Shown piece after piece: positions 15,214-27,232 of a stretch of DNA of 64,000 bases. The translations under genes were made by a program, and so were the position numbers. The DNA comes from Panagrolaimus kolymaensis. Lineage: Eukaryota; Nematoda; Chromadorea; Rhabditida; Panagrolaimidae. How positions within the stretch are numbered: position 1 is the first letter of the stretch; every line of letters starts with the position of its first letter. The stretch spans positions 3,720,001-3,784,000 of the forward strand of contig JAJQJQ010000006.1 in the NCBI GenBank assembly GCA_028622995.1, given 5' to 3'. The notes beneath the pieces were generated by a model. That model worked only from the letters and a program-made list of their open reading frames with translations. It did no database searches and was not told the origin of the DNA.

Positions 15214-17470
15214 TTATTTTATTGTTGTTTTTTTACGTTGTGTAATATTTAAATGTACACCATTTAATGGTCTCATTATAACAATGTTGATACGGCTTAA
15301 TAAAGGATCCTGAAAAGGAATGTAAATTATAAATGTGTTGTTTTGAATTTTTGTTTACCTCAGTTTTTTTATGCATTTCAAGTTTGAATCTTCGGATGAG
15401 TTCAACTAAAGTCATTTTAATTTCCATTTCGGCAAATCTCATTCCCACGCAATTTCTTGGTCCAACTCCAAATGGAATCCATGATAATGGATCATAATAT
15501 TTTCCATCGGTAAATCTTTCGGGATCAAATTTAAATGGTTCAGGCCATAAATCTTCATTCCAATGTACGCAATTTACAGCTAATCCAACAACCATACCCG
15601 GAACAAATTGATATCCTTTTATTTCGGTTTCTTTAATACACGTTCTCATTGTAAAGCCAACAACTGGTGGATGCAATCTTAGCACTTCATGAAAGACTGC
15701 ATCAAGATATGGTAATTTCATGGCGGTATCATAATCTGCTGGTCTATCATCAAGAGAATCTTCAATTTCTTCAAAAAGGCGTTGTTGAACTTCAGGATGC
15801 TTTGCTAAAAGCCAAGAAGCATATGCTAAAGCTGTGCTTGTAGTTTCATAACCAGCAAGTAAAAATCCATGACAGTTTGATACGATTGTGTCAATATGCA
15901 TTGGAGGCTTCTGTAATAACAAGAAAAATGCAAATTTAAAAGACATTTTTAAAAATTATGGTTTACATTTTCTCTTTCTTGTCGAATTTTATCTTGTTGA
16001 AGCAAAAGTTGAATCAAATCAACCTTTTTAAATTCCTCAAAATGTTTCATGCGATAACCAACAACATCATTTAAATTTCGAGCGAGTATCATATTATATC
16101 GATGAAGAGCAGTGAAGAAGCGCAAATTACCGAGAATTGGGAATAAACCTAGAAAAATAAAATGAAGAAGTTCAAAGTTTGAATGAAATTTTTTTCTTCA
16201 TCATTCTTTTCAACTTACGAGAAAGCCAAAGACCCGGAGTTTTTTCAATAGTGAAAGCATTGAAAAAATTTCTTGCGTTTACATAAAATTCATCATTTCT
16301 ATCAAGCAATGAATTAGGTTGGATTCCAAATGCCGTTCTTCCAATAACATCCAAAGTTAAAGCTTGCAATTCACTGAAATTAAATATTTTAACTTTTTTA
16401 CTTATTATTTAATGGTGGAGGTTAAAGTTAGCAAGTTTTCATTTACTTGTAAAACCCCAATGTAAGTTTTGAAATTCAATTAAAACTTACTCATAAATAT
16501 TAATGCAATCATTTTCTTTACTTTTCATTTCTAAAACATCAGAAAAAGTTTTAACTCTTTCATGAATGGTATCATGCATCTGGAAAACGATGATTATGTA
16601 AATATTATTTCTTAGAAGCTTAAAATTTCAATTTTAAAATTGGGCATTGCTCACCATTTTCATTTTTCCTGTTGTAAAAACTGGTGAAGCAATGGATCGA
16701 ATTTCTTTCCATCCATATCCATGTGGACCTTCTTTATCAACTTGAAGCAAACTTTCACCAAGTGGATATCCATTAGTAAAAGTGCTCCACTGAAATTTTT
16801 TGTTTTATAGCTTCGAATGAATGCATCTCTCTTATTTTTCAACTTACTTCTCGACTAACAAAACTTGAAAATTGTTTTATAAATATTTCTTTAATCATTT
16901 CTGGGTCATAAATATTTACACTAAAGTGATCGCCAAAATAAAACCTTGAAAAGTACAAAAAAAATGTTTAGGAATAGGAAGGATTACGTAAAGAAGCTAC
17001 CCAAAGACATCGCCATATTTTTCTCTCCATTTCATAATAAAATATGGCATCGCTGATGGTCCATTCTGAAATTAATGTATTTTTTTTAAAAAAAGGACAG
17101 AAGCAAAGGGTTATGGTCGATTTACTGATACTAATGTTGCAAAATTTTGAAGGGTTTTAGATTGATCAGAAAAATATACATTAAAAAAGAATTATTTTGG
17201 ACATTCAAGTTTACTACAATCAAAAGTTTAGGGGAAAACTAACCTTAATGGCATGTCTTATAACATCATAAATATGTCCTATAAAAAATTGTGGCAATCC
17301 TATTGGTGGTCCAGGAAAACCAAGCTTTTCTCTAAGTTGTAAGCGACGATAACGACGCCTAAAAACAATCCCATTTACTTGTCTTTATTATCGCTCATAA
17401 GAGTTTACCATGAAATTAATCCAATAAATGTTAATAACAGTATAAAAACACTTAACATAAACAGCGTCAT
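15214..17470 (-). CDS. Cytochrome P450 (CYP3-clan, CYP13/25-like)
   Basis: Membrane-anchored haem monooxygenase of the ER. Ten exons from the right: 17409-17470, 17244-17358, 17001-17065, 16848-16944, 16655-16789, 16491-16579, 16219-16373, 15967-16148, 15359-15910, 15214-15309; all phases close at 515 residues, the usual family length. Residues 1-20 form a hydrophobic anchor, followed by [10 protein letters not shown] (proline-rich hinge). The C-helix region reads GYGWKEIRS with Trp and Arg. The I-helix has AGYETTS (319-325), the K-helix ExxR is EVLR (375-378), PERF is at 430-433, and the haem loop [10 protein letters not shown] places the ligand Cys at 454. No residue needed for catalysis is missing. 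The substrate cannot be read; nematode CYP3-clan enzymes are mostly xenobiotic or fatty-acid oxidases. Confidence 0.95.
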
Positions 17471-17971
17471 TATAATTTTTCAAAAATATGTCAACGTCAA
17501 AAACTATAACAACAATAATTCATGGAAATTTTGAGACCAATTTGAATGCCTTTTTATGGAACTCCTCCACCTGCTAATAATTTTAAAGCTTTATCAGTTG
17601 TTATGTTTGCAAAGGAGCGGAAAGAGGAATGAATGATCAAAACAAACTAGACTCTAGTTTTAGAAAGCAACCGTTTATGAAAATAAGGAAATCAAAGAGG
17701 TCAGTTTCAGCTTGTGTTTATGGCTCCATAGTTAGAGGTTATAATTATTCCATGTAAAAACTGTAGAAAAAAGATAAAACAACAACACTAAATTTTGAGA
17801 TCATGATAGACTCTAAAATGAAAATCATCAAGGTTGTATGAAACAATTTTGCATGTTTACACTTTTAGTTACAGTGTTTTTTTAATGCAAATGTATAAAG
17901 AAAATGAATGAATGAAGCAACAAAATATTTATTTAAATTATCAAACAAACAAAATAAAAAACAAAAACATT
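17471..17971. other. Spacer between the P450 and CWF19L1 genes
   Basis: About 500 bp of AT-rich DNA between two genes read in the same minus direction. It must hold the CWF19L1 3' end and the P450 promoter; the gap is longer than a typical operon spacer. No further feature recognised. Confidence 0.5.
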
Positions 17972-19690
17972 TCAATCATCATCTGAATCGGAATCGGCAG
18001 CAAAATCGTATTGTTTAAACTTTTGTTTCAGCTGATTTGCAAGTTCTGCTTCTTTTTCTTCATCAAGCTTACAACTCTTCCAATCAATTTTATCTTCACA
18101 ATCGAGTAACGTAGGACCAGCAAGAACTTCACGACCAAATTGTAATGGAAAATTTTTCATTTGTTTTGTCAGCAATCTTGATCCATCGGGTAATTCAACA
18201 TAGAAATATGGCTGTCCTTCAAATACAACATCCCATACCTAAAAAAAAATTGCTTCAGATGAAGGTATAAAAAACATAAAAAAAATCAAACCTGCTTATC
18301 CTTTTCCATAATTTCCATTTCAATTTCTTTATCTTGAGCATCACTTAAAAATTGTAAACGTAATCCTTTACTTTTGGTTTTTGGTACAGGTATTAGATTA
18401 ACTTGAAGATGCGAGCATTTATAATTTCTTTCAAATGCCACAAGAACTTTGCCAGATGCATCAGCCATTAATGAAAACGCATCACGATATTTAGTTACTT
18501 CAGCTTTCAGTTCATCATCAGCAGCAGTTAAAGATTGAACATGTTCAATACTCATTATCATAACATGATCATCAACCAATGGTCCTTTTGGCATTGCAGC
18601 ATAAGTTTTATTTCCAACTGATACAATTAAATGCTTTTCTGTTCCAACATTTGATAAACAAAACCAACAATGATCAGTTGGAATATTTTGTTTTGCTGGT
18701 CGAGTATCATCAAAATCACCACCTCGACGTTTTCTTCCACCACGATCAACGGAATCTTCTTCACCAGGCGCAGCTTTCATATCAAAAAAGAATTGATTTT
18801 CAGGCTTTTTTATTTCAGCTTCACGACGTCTTTGTAAATATTCTTGCAGGATTTCCATGTAAGGGAATTCTGATGCAGTTGGTGGTTGAGCAGTCAATTC
18901 ATCACGAGTAAGTTTGCGCATAGGAACAATAGAAACTGCATACATCCATTTCTCTTTTGTTGTATTTCCAATAGGTGCAAGTCCAATAAATCTTGTAGTA
19001 TGTTGAGCTGCTTCAACAAGGACACGATGATTACGATATGGCGTTCGTTCATAATGACATCCACGTCCAGCAAAATGATAGCGAGGTTTTAAACCTGTTG
19101 CAAGTCGAGAAATAAGTTTTGAGCCTTCAACTTCTGTTGCTGGAGTATTTGACGAAAATTTTGATACCTAAAAATTAGAAATTAGAGTAGTCACATAATT
19201 CATTTCTTACTTCAGCTGGCCATACAGAAGTTAATAATATGTTCACACCAAGAAATCCACTTTTTGCTCTCACAGGTAACAATAAATCATCAACAGTTTT
19301 TTCATTAAATTCAAACATTCGAGCTTCACCATCAGGATTGACAGCTTCAATGCCGCTTACATAAGCAATTGTAAGACCTTGAGCTGTGTTGAGAATACCT
19401 TTACGTCCAAGATAAGTCAAATTTGGTGAAAATTCAGCATTTTCTTCTGGATAAAATTGTGATGTTGATGGACAACATGGCCCAAGAACGTAAGTTGGAA
19501 TAGGAAATTGAATTTCACCCGATGCAATCTTTTTATTCATCTCAGCATCAGGACCAAAGAATTCTCCAACGCATAATAAAATATCGAAGCAGCCAGATTT
19601 TTGAGAAACAAGTTTGATGCGTTTTAAAAGTTCTTGAAATTTACCATTAACGTCGCCAACACATAGCAATTTGATAGGTTTTGAAGACAT
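17972..19690 (-). CDS. CWF19L1: CWF19L1 (Drn1-type) RNA metabolism protein
   Basis: Homolog of CWF19-like protein 1, related to yeast Drn1, linked to lariat-intron turnover and late spliceosomes. Exons from the right: 19211-19690, 18292-19167, 17972-18238, total 540 residues, matching the family length. The N-terminal 160 residues are the inactive metallophosphoesterase-like domain (LLCVGDVNGKF, VLGPCCPS, YLGRKGILNT, LLTSVWPAE). The middle contains GRGCHYERTPYRN. The CwfJ C-terminal domain 1 starts at DHCWFCLSN (about residue 327) and includes a HIT-like segment; CwfJ domain 2 ends in an acidic DSDSDDD tail. A TTTTTAG acceptor lies six bases before the ATG, 152 bp downstream of the GPATCH11 stop codon, so it is probably the second gene of a two-gene operon. 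Confidence 0.95.
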
Positions 19691-19842
19691 TGAGCACTAA
19701 AAATAAGAAAAAGTTAGAAAATTTTTAAACCATTTTTTTAATAACAAAAATAACTAATCGAATGCGATTCAATCAAAATATGTAAAACAAAGAAGGGAAA
19801 TAAAAGTGTTGAATATTTATTTTTTCAAAAAAGAACAAAACG
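19691..19842 (-). promoter_or_regulatory. Intercistronic region with spliced-leader acceptor
   Basis: The 152 bp between the GPATCH11 stop and CWF19L1 start on the minus strand contain an AATAAA-type signal soon after the first stop, then a T-rich tract ending TTTTTAG at 19697-19698 next to the second ATG. Spacing and order fit nematode operon processing (polyadenylation followed by SL2-type trans-splicing). Confidence 0.6.
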
Positions 19843-20825
19843 CTAATCATCATGGGCTTCTCTTGAATCCCCAGGACATTGTTCTAGAAGCTCTTCCAAC
19901 GCTTCAAATTTGGCTCCACACCAATGACAATACAAATGTGTTTCTCTCAAATACAAAGTTATCGAAGATAACCTTTCTGAAAGTTCTTCATCTTGAAGCT
20001 CATCGAGTTTTTCCTCTCGAAGCGCTTCTTTTCCATTCGCATAAATGAATTTTGTTTCTTCATCTTCTTCTGATGTTGCTGATTTCAAATATCGTTTTTT
20101 AGTTGAAGCTGCTTCTTGATGAATTTCACCGGTTCGATCTTTGTAAATTGGCCAATGCCATGAAACCGTTGGAAGATCGAGGCCATTTCTAAAATAACGA
20201 ATTAAGTTAAAATCAAAAATTAAAATAAAAGAAAAACTCACTGCACATCAAGTTCTTGACAAGCTTTCTTCATTTTTAAAATATCTCCAATAATTTGTTT
20301 GACATCAACGGTGGTTCTTTTTCTCTTTCTGTATTCTTCTAAAAGCACATGCTGGTGATCAGCTTTCTCTTTCATATGCTTCATATGCATTTCCACCCGT
20401 TCTTTTGTAAATTCTTGTTCTTCTGCTGCATGACCAATGCCGCCTCTATCGGCTTTAAATTGTAATTCCAATGGATCTTTTCTAGCATCCACTTGTTTTC
20501 CTAATGTCATTCCAGGTTTATAACCCATTTTTGCTAAAAGTGCAAAACCTTTTGATTCTTCGCCAATGGGTTTTGCTAATGCTTCATCACGTTTTTTCTT
20601 TTCAAGTTCTGCTTTAGTTGGTTGGGCTTTCATACGCTCATGGGATGCTTCAGATCGAGAATATAAATCTAATTCTCGGCGATGATGGCGATTTTGTGAA
20701 ACACCTATAAAAATAAACAAAAATGAAAATTTTTAATTTAAAAAATGAAAAGCTTTACCAGGTCTAACATCCTGAAGTCCATTTAATACTGCTTCAGACA
20801 TATAATCTTCTTCGCTATCGCTCAT
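19843..20825 (-). CDS. GPATCH11: G-patch domain protein GPATCH11 (CCDC75)
   Basis: Homolog of GPATCH11, a nuclear G-patch protein; G-patches activate DEAH-type RNA helicases. Exons from the right: 20759-20825, 20242-20704, 19843-20188, total 291 residues (human about 285). It begins MSDSEEDYMSEAVLNG, as metazoan GPATCH11 does. The G-patch reads SKGFALLAKMGYKPGMTLGK and continues to a GGIGHAAEEQEF end, then a Lys/Glu-rich helix. The C terminus has YLRETHLYCHWCGAKFEA, a CxxC zinc-like motif, then CPGDSREAHDD. It is upstream of CWF19L1 in a probable operon, which groups two splicing-linked proteins in one transcription unit. Confidence 0.94.
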
Positions 20826-21639
20826 GGTTAATTAAAAAATAATTTTTTGAAGGAATTGAAAGAGTTTGGTGGAGTTAGTAATGAAAGTGGAAGGATTGAA
20901 TATTGCTAAAGCTATATGCTTCATGGAAGCATTTTGCCAATAATGTGGTTAGATTTGGTATTTGAAAAATAATATACGGTAGTTTGCTTGAATCCACTAA
21001 ATCCTCTAATTTTTATAAATAAAATGGATTTGTAAAAACTTTATCAAGATTTGACAAGTAAACCATCTGAATCACTGATAGACCCATCAAAGCGTTGTCA
21101 TGAAAAAATCCAAACATCAAATATTCCAATTTCAGAGTCAAACGTTTATAAGTATTAATTATTTATTTTCTTGTATTGCAAAATGGAAAATTGCCATCAT
21201 ATAGATTCTGATTTTTGTATGTAAATGACTACTACAAAGCCAACAAAAATGGCTACAAGAAAAACAGAGCTTTTTATAATTATAAAAAACAACAGCAAAT
21301 TGAATACTGTAAAAGTTGAGAAAAAATTAATAAAAATTGTTATTTTATCTGGCTTTTGAAATCATTCTTCATTGTTTCAACTTTTGCAGCTAAAAATGTT
21401 TACCAAAAATAGGATAAAGAAAAGCATAAAACGCAAATGCCGCCGCCATCGATCCTTTCAAATCGGCCGCGAGAGACAATCTCCGTGGAATTTTTTTCAC
21501 ACGAGCTCGCTCTCGTTTTTTTTTTGTTGTTGTATCGTTTGTTTCTTCGATCTTCTTTTTTGATCGCAAAAAAAAAACTTTGAAGCATTTTTTAGTTTTT
21601 TCTTTTTTGCTCAACTTTACTACTAACCTTCTTTTGATT
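20826..21639. promoter_or_regulatory. Divergent intergenic region (GPATCH11 / dehydrogenase)
   Basis: About 0.8 kb between oppositely directed starts. AT-rich with a short GC-richer patch near 21435-21510. Open frames here cross poly-T runs and have no protein-like content. Confidence 0.5.
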
Positions 21640-22980
21640 ATGGCAACTTTGGCAATTCTTGGTGGTAATTCCCTTCTTGGTCAACATGTTATCAATGTCG
21701 CTGTAAACTCTCAAAAGTTTGATTCAATTCGTGTTTGGGATTATCATTCAAAACGTGAAACTCGTCTATCAACCAATAACAATCCTGATGCTCTTCCATT
21801 AGAACATTACTCTGGTTATGAAGGTTTGGAAACAACTGTCAAGAGTGCCAATGCTGTAAATTTTGCTTCTTTTTTATTTACCATTATAATAAACTTATTA
21901 TTTTGTAGGTTATTAACGTCCATGAATGTCGTGATCTCTCTGTTCATCCTGCTTCAAGTGAAATGGAAGAACATAATGTCGATTGTAAGCTTGCATCCTT
22001 TATTTTACTGACGGAAATTCAATCGTTTTAATAGAATCTCATTAACAAACCCTTCATTTTCAGTTATTGGCAAATTGCTTGAAGCGTGTCACAAGGGTCA
22101 CGTTCAAAGTCTTATTCATCTCAGCTCCGTCTTTCTTCAATGTACTTCCTTATGGCCAAATGTTTATTCGCGTGAATCAAAGCCGCTTGAATCTCATTTT
22201 GTTCCATTCAAAGCTTATGGGAATACGAAACGTCGAGCTGAAGAATTATTAATGAATGATCGTAAGCTTTTTCCCACTCGCAAATCTCATTTATGACTAT
22301 ATGATGGCTTTTCAGATAGTGATTTACAAATCGTCATTGGTCGAATTGGAACGTTATATGGAGAAGGAGATGTTTGTTCACCTGTATGTGATGCTATTTG
22401 TCTTGCTGACAAATTTGGTTTTTTACCCATTCTTGGTGATCGATGTGGTGTTTATCAAGTTTGTTTTTTTACTTTTAACTTGGTAAAATTTGATGCATTC
22501 TTCCTTTTTTAGATGACATATGCTGGTAATGTTGCTCATTCCGTTGTCGACATTGCTTTGAAACTTCAAAAGCGTGTTGCTATTCGTCGTGAAATTGTTA
22601 TTTTGCGTGATGATACTCCAAATGAAGATATCTATTCAAACACTTTGATCCCATTAATCGCCACTGATTCTTCTCGTCCAGCTGCATCATCTCAAACTCC
22701 ATTCTTCCTTTTCTTCCCAATTTTGTGTGTTCTTGCTGGCTTGAATTGGTTTTTGAACTTGTTTGGGTTTTCAACTCGACTCAACAATCTTCCTGATCCA
22801 GTTTATGTTTATTTCCTTCTTCGTCATTTCACCTTCTTCAATGATTTCAAACAACGAATTTTCTTTGGTGATAAATCAAAATTCAACTACAATGAAAGCA
22901 AACGTCGAAGTGCTGCCTATTATTCCAAGCTGTCAACTGATCAAATTCGTTCTTTCTCATGGCAAAAGAATTTCATGTAA
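21640..22980 (+). CDS. 3beta-hydroxysteroid dehydrogenase/isomerase-like extended SDR
   Basis: NAD(P)-dependent short-chain dehydrogenase, extended type, likely membrane-associated. Exons 21640-21855, 21909-21984, 22064-22261, 22316-22458, 22513-22980 give 366 residues. The N terminus reads ATLAILGGNSLLGQHV, a Rossmann GxxxxxG variant. The catalytic motif is YGNTK (YxxxK), preceded by the serine strand LIHLSSVFLQ. GRIGTLYGEGD and YAGNVAHSVV follow in the order seen in 3beta-HSD proteins. A hydrophobic stretch (FFLFFPILCVLAGLNWF) near residue 270 is a probable membrane segment, as in microsomal 3beta-HSDs. The glycine motif GGNSLLG differs from the classical TGxxGFxG. Substrate unknown; nematode relatives (hsd genes) act in sterol-derived hormone synthesis. 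Confidence 0.88.
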
Positions 22981-23269
22981 ACTATCTGAATAGGATTTTT
23001 AACCTTTAATTGTATTTATTATTTTTGTAATTTTATATTTGTACTATTAATCTGTTAATAAAGAAAATATGTATTTATTTAACTTTTGTTTTACTGTTGA
23101 ATTCAAGCAAGTTGGGGGAATATGGCATTATGTGATATGCTTGACAATAAGCGTTATTCAGCAAAAAAAAATTTTGTTTGAAGAAACATTCGAGTTTTTA
23201 CTTTTGTAATAATTATTAGTGCTTATTTTTTTGTAGGATCTTATTTTCATTTAATAGCATGTAATTGAA
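22981..23269 (+). promoter_or_regulatory. Spacer between dehydrogenase and mtIF2, possible operon junction
   Basis: The 289-bp gap between same-strand genes has AATAAAG near 23058 and a TTTTTTTGTAG acceptor ending at 23236, 33 nt before the mtIF2 ATG. This is compatible with trans-splicing of mtIF2 but longer than the classic operon spacer. Confidence 0.35.
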
Positions 23270-25924
23270 ATGCAAAGAATATTAATCAGAAGTTTATATC
23301 GGCAACTTATTCATTGTTCTTCCATTAACGCGTGTGTTAGCGTTCCAACTTCTCTCAATCCTACAAATGCCTTTCATTCATCTGTACCTTTACTTAAAAG
23401 AACTCGAACGAGAACAAAATTTATTGATCCTGTTATTGTAAAGCATGCGAAATCTAAAAAGAAGGTTGTTGAAGTATATGAAGATATGACTGTTTTGTGA
23501 GTTTATGCTTAAAAAATTTAGGAGGTATATTTATGATGTAATTTTAGAGAACTAGCTTCATCACTGGAAGAAAGTCTCGACGTTGTTTCTGATTCTTTGG
23601 TTGAAATGGATGAATCTAATATGCGATATTTGGATGGAAAAACGCGTGAGTTTTGATGCTTTTTTTTACTAATCATTAAATTAATGCTTCACCTTTTCAG
23701 CTTTAAACAAATTTTTAATTACGAACCTTTGTTGCTTATTGGATTTCAAACCAAGATTTGTTTTCCGTCCCAATGAAGAAAAACTATTGAAAGATATGTC
23801 AACTGAAGAAGATGTGTTCCCACAGTATGTTTTTGCAACTTTATCATCATTGTTTTATTGTCACTTTAGGCCTCCAGCACCTGATTCAGAATGTGTTCGA
23901 AGATCTCCTGTTGTCACAATTATGGGTCATGTCGATCATGGAAAAACAACGTTACTCGATTCTCTGCGTAACTCGTCGATAGTTCAAAGTGAATTTGGTG
24001 GAATTACTCAACATATTGGAGCCTTTTCTGGTAAAAACCCTTTTCTTTTTTGTTTGAATTTACTTACCAATTTTACAGTTCAGCTACCTGGTACTAAAAA
24101 CAAAGTAACTTTTCTTGATACTCCTGGTCATTCTGCATTCAAAGCTATGAGAGAAAGAGGTGCAAAAGCAACAGATATCGTGGTTCTTGTCGTTGCTGCC
24201 GACGATGGAGTTAATGAACAAACTATCGAATCAATCAAGTAAGAGCTAATGGAGTTACTAAAGTTACATTTCTTTGAATTTTAGGTACGCAAGAGAAGCA
24301 AATGTTCCTATCGTTGTTGCTATTAATAAATGTGATAAACCTCATGCTGATCCTGCTAAAACAAGACGAGATTTAATGCAACATGGAATCGTGGTTGAAG
24401 ATATGGGTGGAGATGTTCAAGTGGTTGAAATTAGTGCTCTTTATGGAACTAATATTAAAGCCTTGCAAGTATGTTTGCATTTTGTACTAAATATTTTTAA
24501 TATTTGTTGTTTTACAGGAAGCTTTATTACTTCAAGCAGATTTAATGGATTTAAAAGCAACTCCCAAAGGACTTTCCGAAGGTGTGGTTATTGAAGCTTC
24601 AACATCACAAGGTCAATTCTTATCTTAATCTCATAGCTTTTATTATTTATGTTTTCATTTTTAGGCATTGGAAAAGTTTGTACGATGGTTGTTCAAAGAG
24701 GAACTGTTAAACGAAATACCGTTTTTGTTGCTGGTGTCGCATGGGGCAGAGTCAAATCAATGAATGATGAACATGCGAAAGCTCTAAAGGAAGCAGGACC
24801 GAGCACACCCGTGCGCATCGCTGGTTGGTTGATTTGTAATCTTATCAATTTTTCGTTACTCAAATAATGGTTATTGTGTATTCATGCAGAATATTCTAGC
24901 TTTTTGCACTTTATTTTTTGCCAATTAAAAAGACTGAAAAACATTTTTTAGGGTGGAGAGATGATTTACCTTCTCCTGGTGAGAGAGTTCTTGAAGTCGA
25001 ATCTGAAGAAAAGGCTCAAAAAATTATTGAATTCCGAAAAAAGAGAGCAATGGATCGTAAAGCAGAAATAGAAAAAGAAATAATTGAAGCAAAAAGAAGT
25101 GCTGAAAAGAAACAATATTTGGAAAATAGGCAAACATTGCTTGATCGTGGAATTCGTTTTGGTTCAACGTATCGTTTGGTTGAGAAAAAGCTTGAAAGAC
25201 AAGGAGAAAGAGAGGTTGAATCCGGGCCACCTGTTTTAAAATTGATGATTCAAAGTGATGTCGATGGAACGCTGGAAGCTATTCTCAATGTTTTTGATAA
25301 CTACTCAAGCCAACTTTGCGATTTACAAATAGTTGATTTTGGTGTTGGACCACCAAATGAAAATCAAATTGATATCGCTGCTGAAACTGGTGCTTTAATT
25401 TATTGTTTCAATATTTCGGTTCCTGCAAATGTTCGATTATTAGCTGGTACAAAAGGTGTTGAAATTGAACAATTCAATGTGATTTATCGGCTTGTTGATG
25501 CCATCAAAGCTAGACTCTCTGCTAAAGTTCCACCAAAAACTGAACTCAAACAAGTCGGTGAAGGTCACGTTCTCAAAGAATTTTTAGTTTCACAAGGACG
25601 AAAGAAACAACCAATTGCTGGAACTATGGTGGATTGGGGAGTTTTCAACAAGTAAGATTTTCAAATTACTTTTACCTATGATTAATTTGTTTGATTTTTA
25701 GGAATGCCATATTCCGGGTCATCCGTGGAACTGATGTGATTTATGAAGGACCTGCAGAATCTCTAAAATGTGAAAACCAATTTGTCAATGAAGCAAAAAC
25801 CAAAACTGAAGTTGGGATTTCTCTGGAAGATAAAACCATTCGTTTCAAAGAAGATGATACAATTGAAGTGCTTGAAAAAGAAATTATCCCGTTAGAAATT
25901 GATTGGCATCCTGAAGGATTCTAA
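23270..25924 (+). CDS. MTIF2: Mitochondrial translation initiation factor IF-2
   Basis: GTPase that brings formyl-Met-tRNA to the mitochondrial small ribosomal subunit. Ten exons: 23270-23496, 23548-23645, 23701-23824, 23870-24030, 24079-24238, 24285-24468, 24518-24611, 24665-24823, 24952-25651, 25702-25924; total 709 residues (human about 727). The Arg-rich, acid-free N terminus fits a mitochondrial presequence. G1 is GHVDHGKT (about 169-176), switch I has [11 protein letters not shown]3 is DTPGH, G4 is NKCD. Domain II ([14 protein letters not shown]) and the C-terminal initiator-tRNA-binding domain follow. Exon 7 uses a weak GTCAAT donor that keeps the conserved frame. A Lys/Glu-rich linker (24990-25200) separates the last two domains. 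Confidence 0.95.
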
Positions 25925-26528
25925 AATATTGTTGTTTTAATTATTAGGTTTTTGTTTTTATGTATGTATGTTTTGTTAGGCTAGGCTATAGTCATGTGAT
26001 GCAAAGCAATAAAAATTTTGCACTTTCTTCATTTTTTTTTGTTATCAGTGCATTTTATTTCTAATCTTTTCTAATGAGCAAGCAAGCTCTCCAATTAACC
26101 ACAACGCAATGCCAAATTAATTTTTTTAATGTTTTATAAGAATAAAAACAATTGAAGCACATTATTCCTGGTTATTTTGAAGCAAAGTTTTAAAAAATTT
26201 GAAATAAAATAACTAACATTTTAATAATAAAAAAGCAAGACAGCGATTAATAATTATTGTATTCTATGATGATGAAGAAAAAGGTGTTGCGTTAAAGCTA
26301 AAAAAGCGTTTACATTTTTTAGCAGCATTCATTCAACGCTTTGGAGTTGGTGATTGTTTTTCTTTATGTATGCATGGAACTAAATTTGCATGAACAACTT
26401 TATTTTTTTTTCCACAAGTGTCAAACTAAAAGAAATGAAAGTTTTTTACAAAATCATTTTTCCGTCATCGTCGTCGTCTCGTCTGTTCGTAAGTAATTTT
26501 GCTGCAACAACAACAACCTTCATTCAAA
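25925..26528. other. Intergenic spacer after mtIF2
   Basis: AT-rich region with an AATAAA near 26008 that probably serves mtIF2. No gene recognised. The open frame beginning at 26390 is in the wrong frame for the downstream signal peptide. Confidence 0.5.
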
Positions 26529-27146
26529 ATGCTTTTCTTCAACAAACTCATGCTCTGCTTCTTGGCAATTTCAACAACATCTGTTCTTTCTGCAAGTTTT
26601 TTTATTTTTATTTTATTTTACATTTTCTATTCTTCTTTAATATTTCAGCAAAAAGAAATCGCAGATGTCTTTGATCGTCATCAAATGAATTTACGTGTTC
26701 CAATCAGCACCATCATCCATACTGTTGATGTTAAAGAACTTGAAAAACTGTTCCAAGAATATTTGGATGTAAGTTTATTATTTTTTTTGCTATCTTCATT
26801 ATTAAAGAACTTATATTTTTTAGACTACCGAAGACTTCAAAAAACCAATACAACTTGATGTCGTTCATAACGTTCAAGCTGTCGAAGCTCGTAAGAAGCG
26901 TGAAGGTATGAATATTTTTTCTTTTTAATCAAAGCTTTTTTAATATTATTTTTTTCAGTTGAAGATGAAGATGAACGTCGTGATAATGGCGCTGCTGCTG
27001 TTGATGATTTCGTTATTGGTCATGATCTTGAAGAAAGTATTCGCAAAGCTAAAGAACAAGTCGCTAAAACAATGGCAAAGGCTGGCAATCCTGATGACAT
27101 CAAAGCATTCTACTTGCGTGGAAATCTCACCATCACACCATTATAA
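26529..27146 (+). CDS. Orphan secreted protein with dibasic site
   Basis: Four exons: 26529-26595, 26649-26768, 26824-26905, 26959-27146. The first encodes a clear signal peptide (LMLCFLAISTTSVLSA). The mature part carries FDRHQMNLRVPI, a dibasic RKKR site followed by the acidic EDEDERRDN, then an amphipathic helical C terminus. No cysteines are evident in the mature part and no family is recognised. One splice problem: with the best acceptor (TTTCAG at 26648) and the A|GT donor the phase does not match. The frame closes only with a downstream acceptor after CAAAAAG or an upstream GTTCTT donor in exon 1. The protein could be a secreted proprotein cleaved at RKKR; that is inference. Confidence 0.65.
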
Positions 27147-27232
27147 TAATTTTATTATTGTTTTGTAATTAATATTTTTTGTATGTAATTAAAAGATGTA
27201 ATAAATATAATTTATTTAAAACAAAAACTTTA

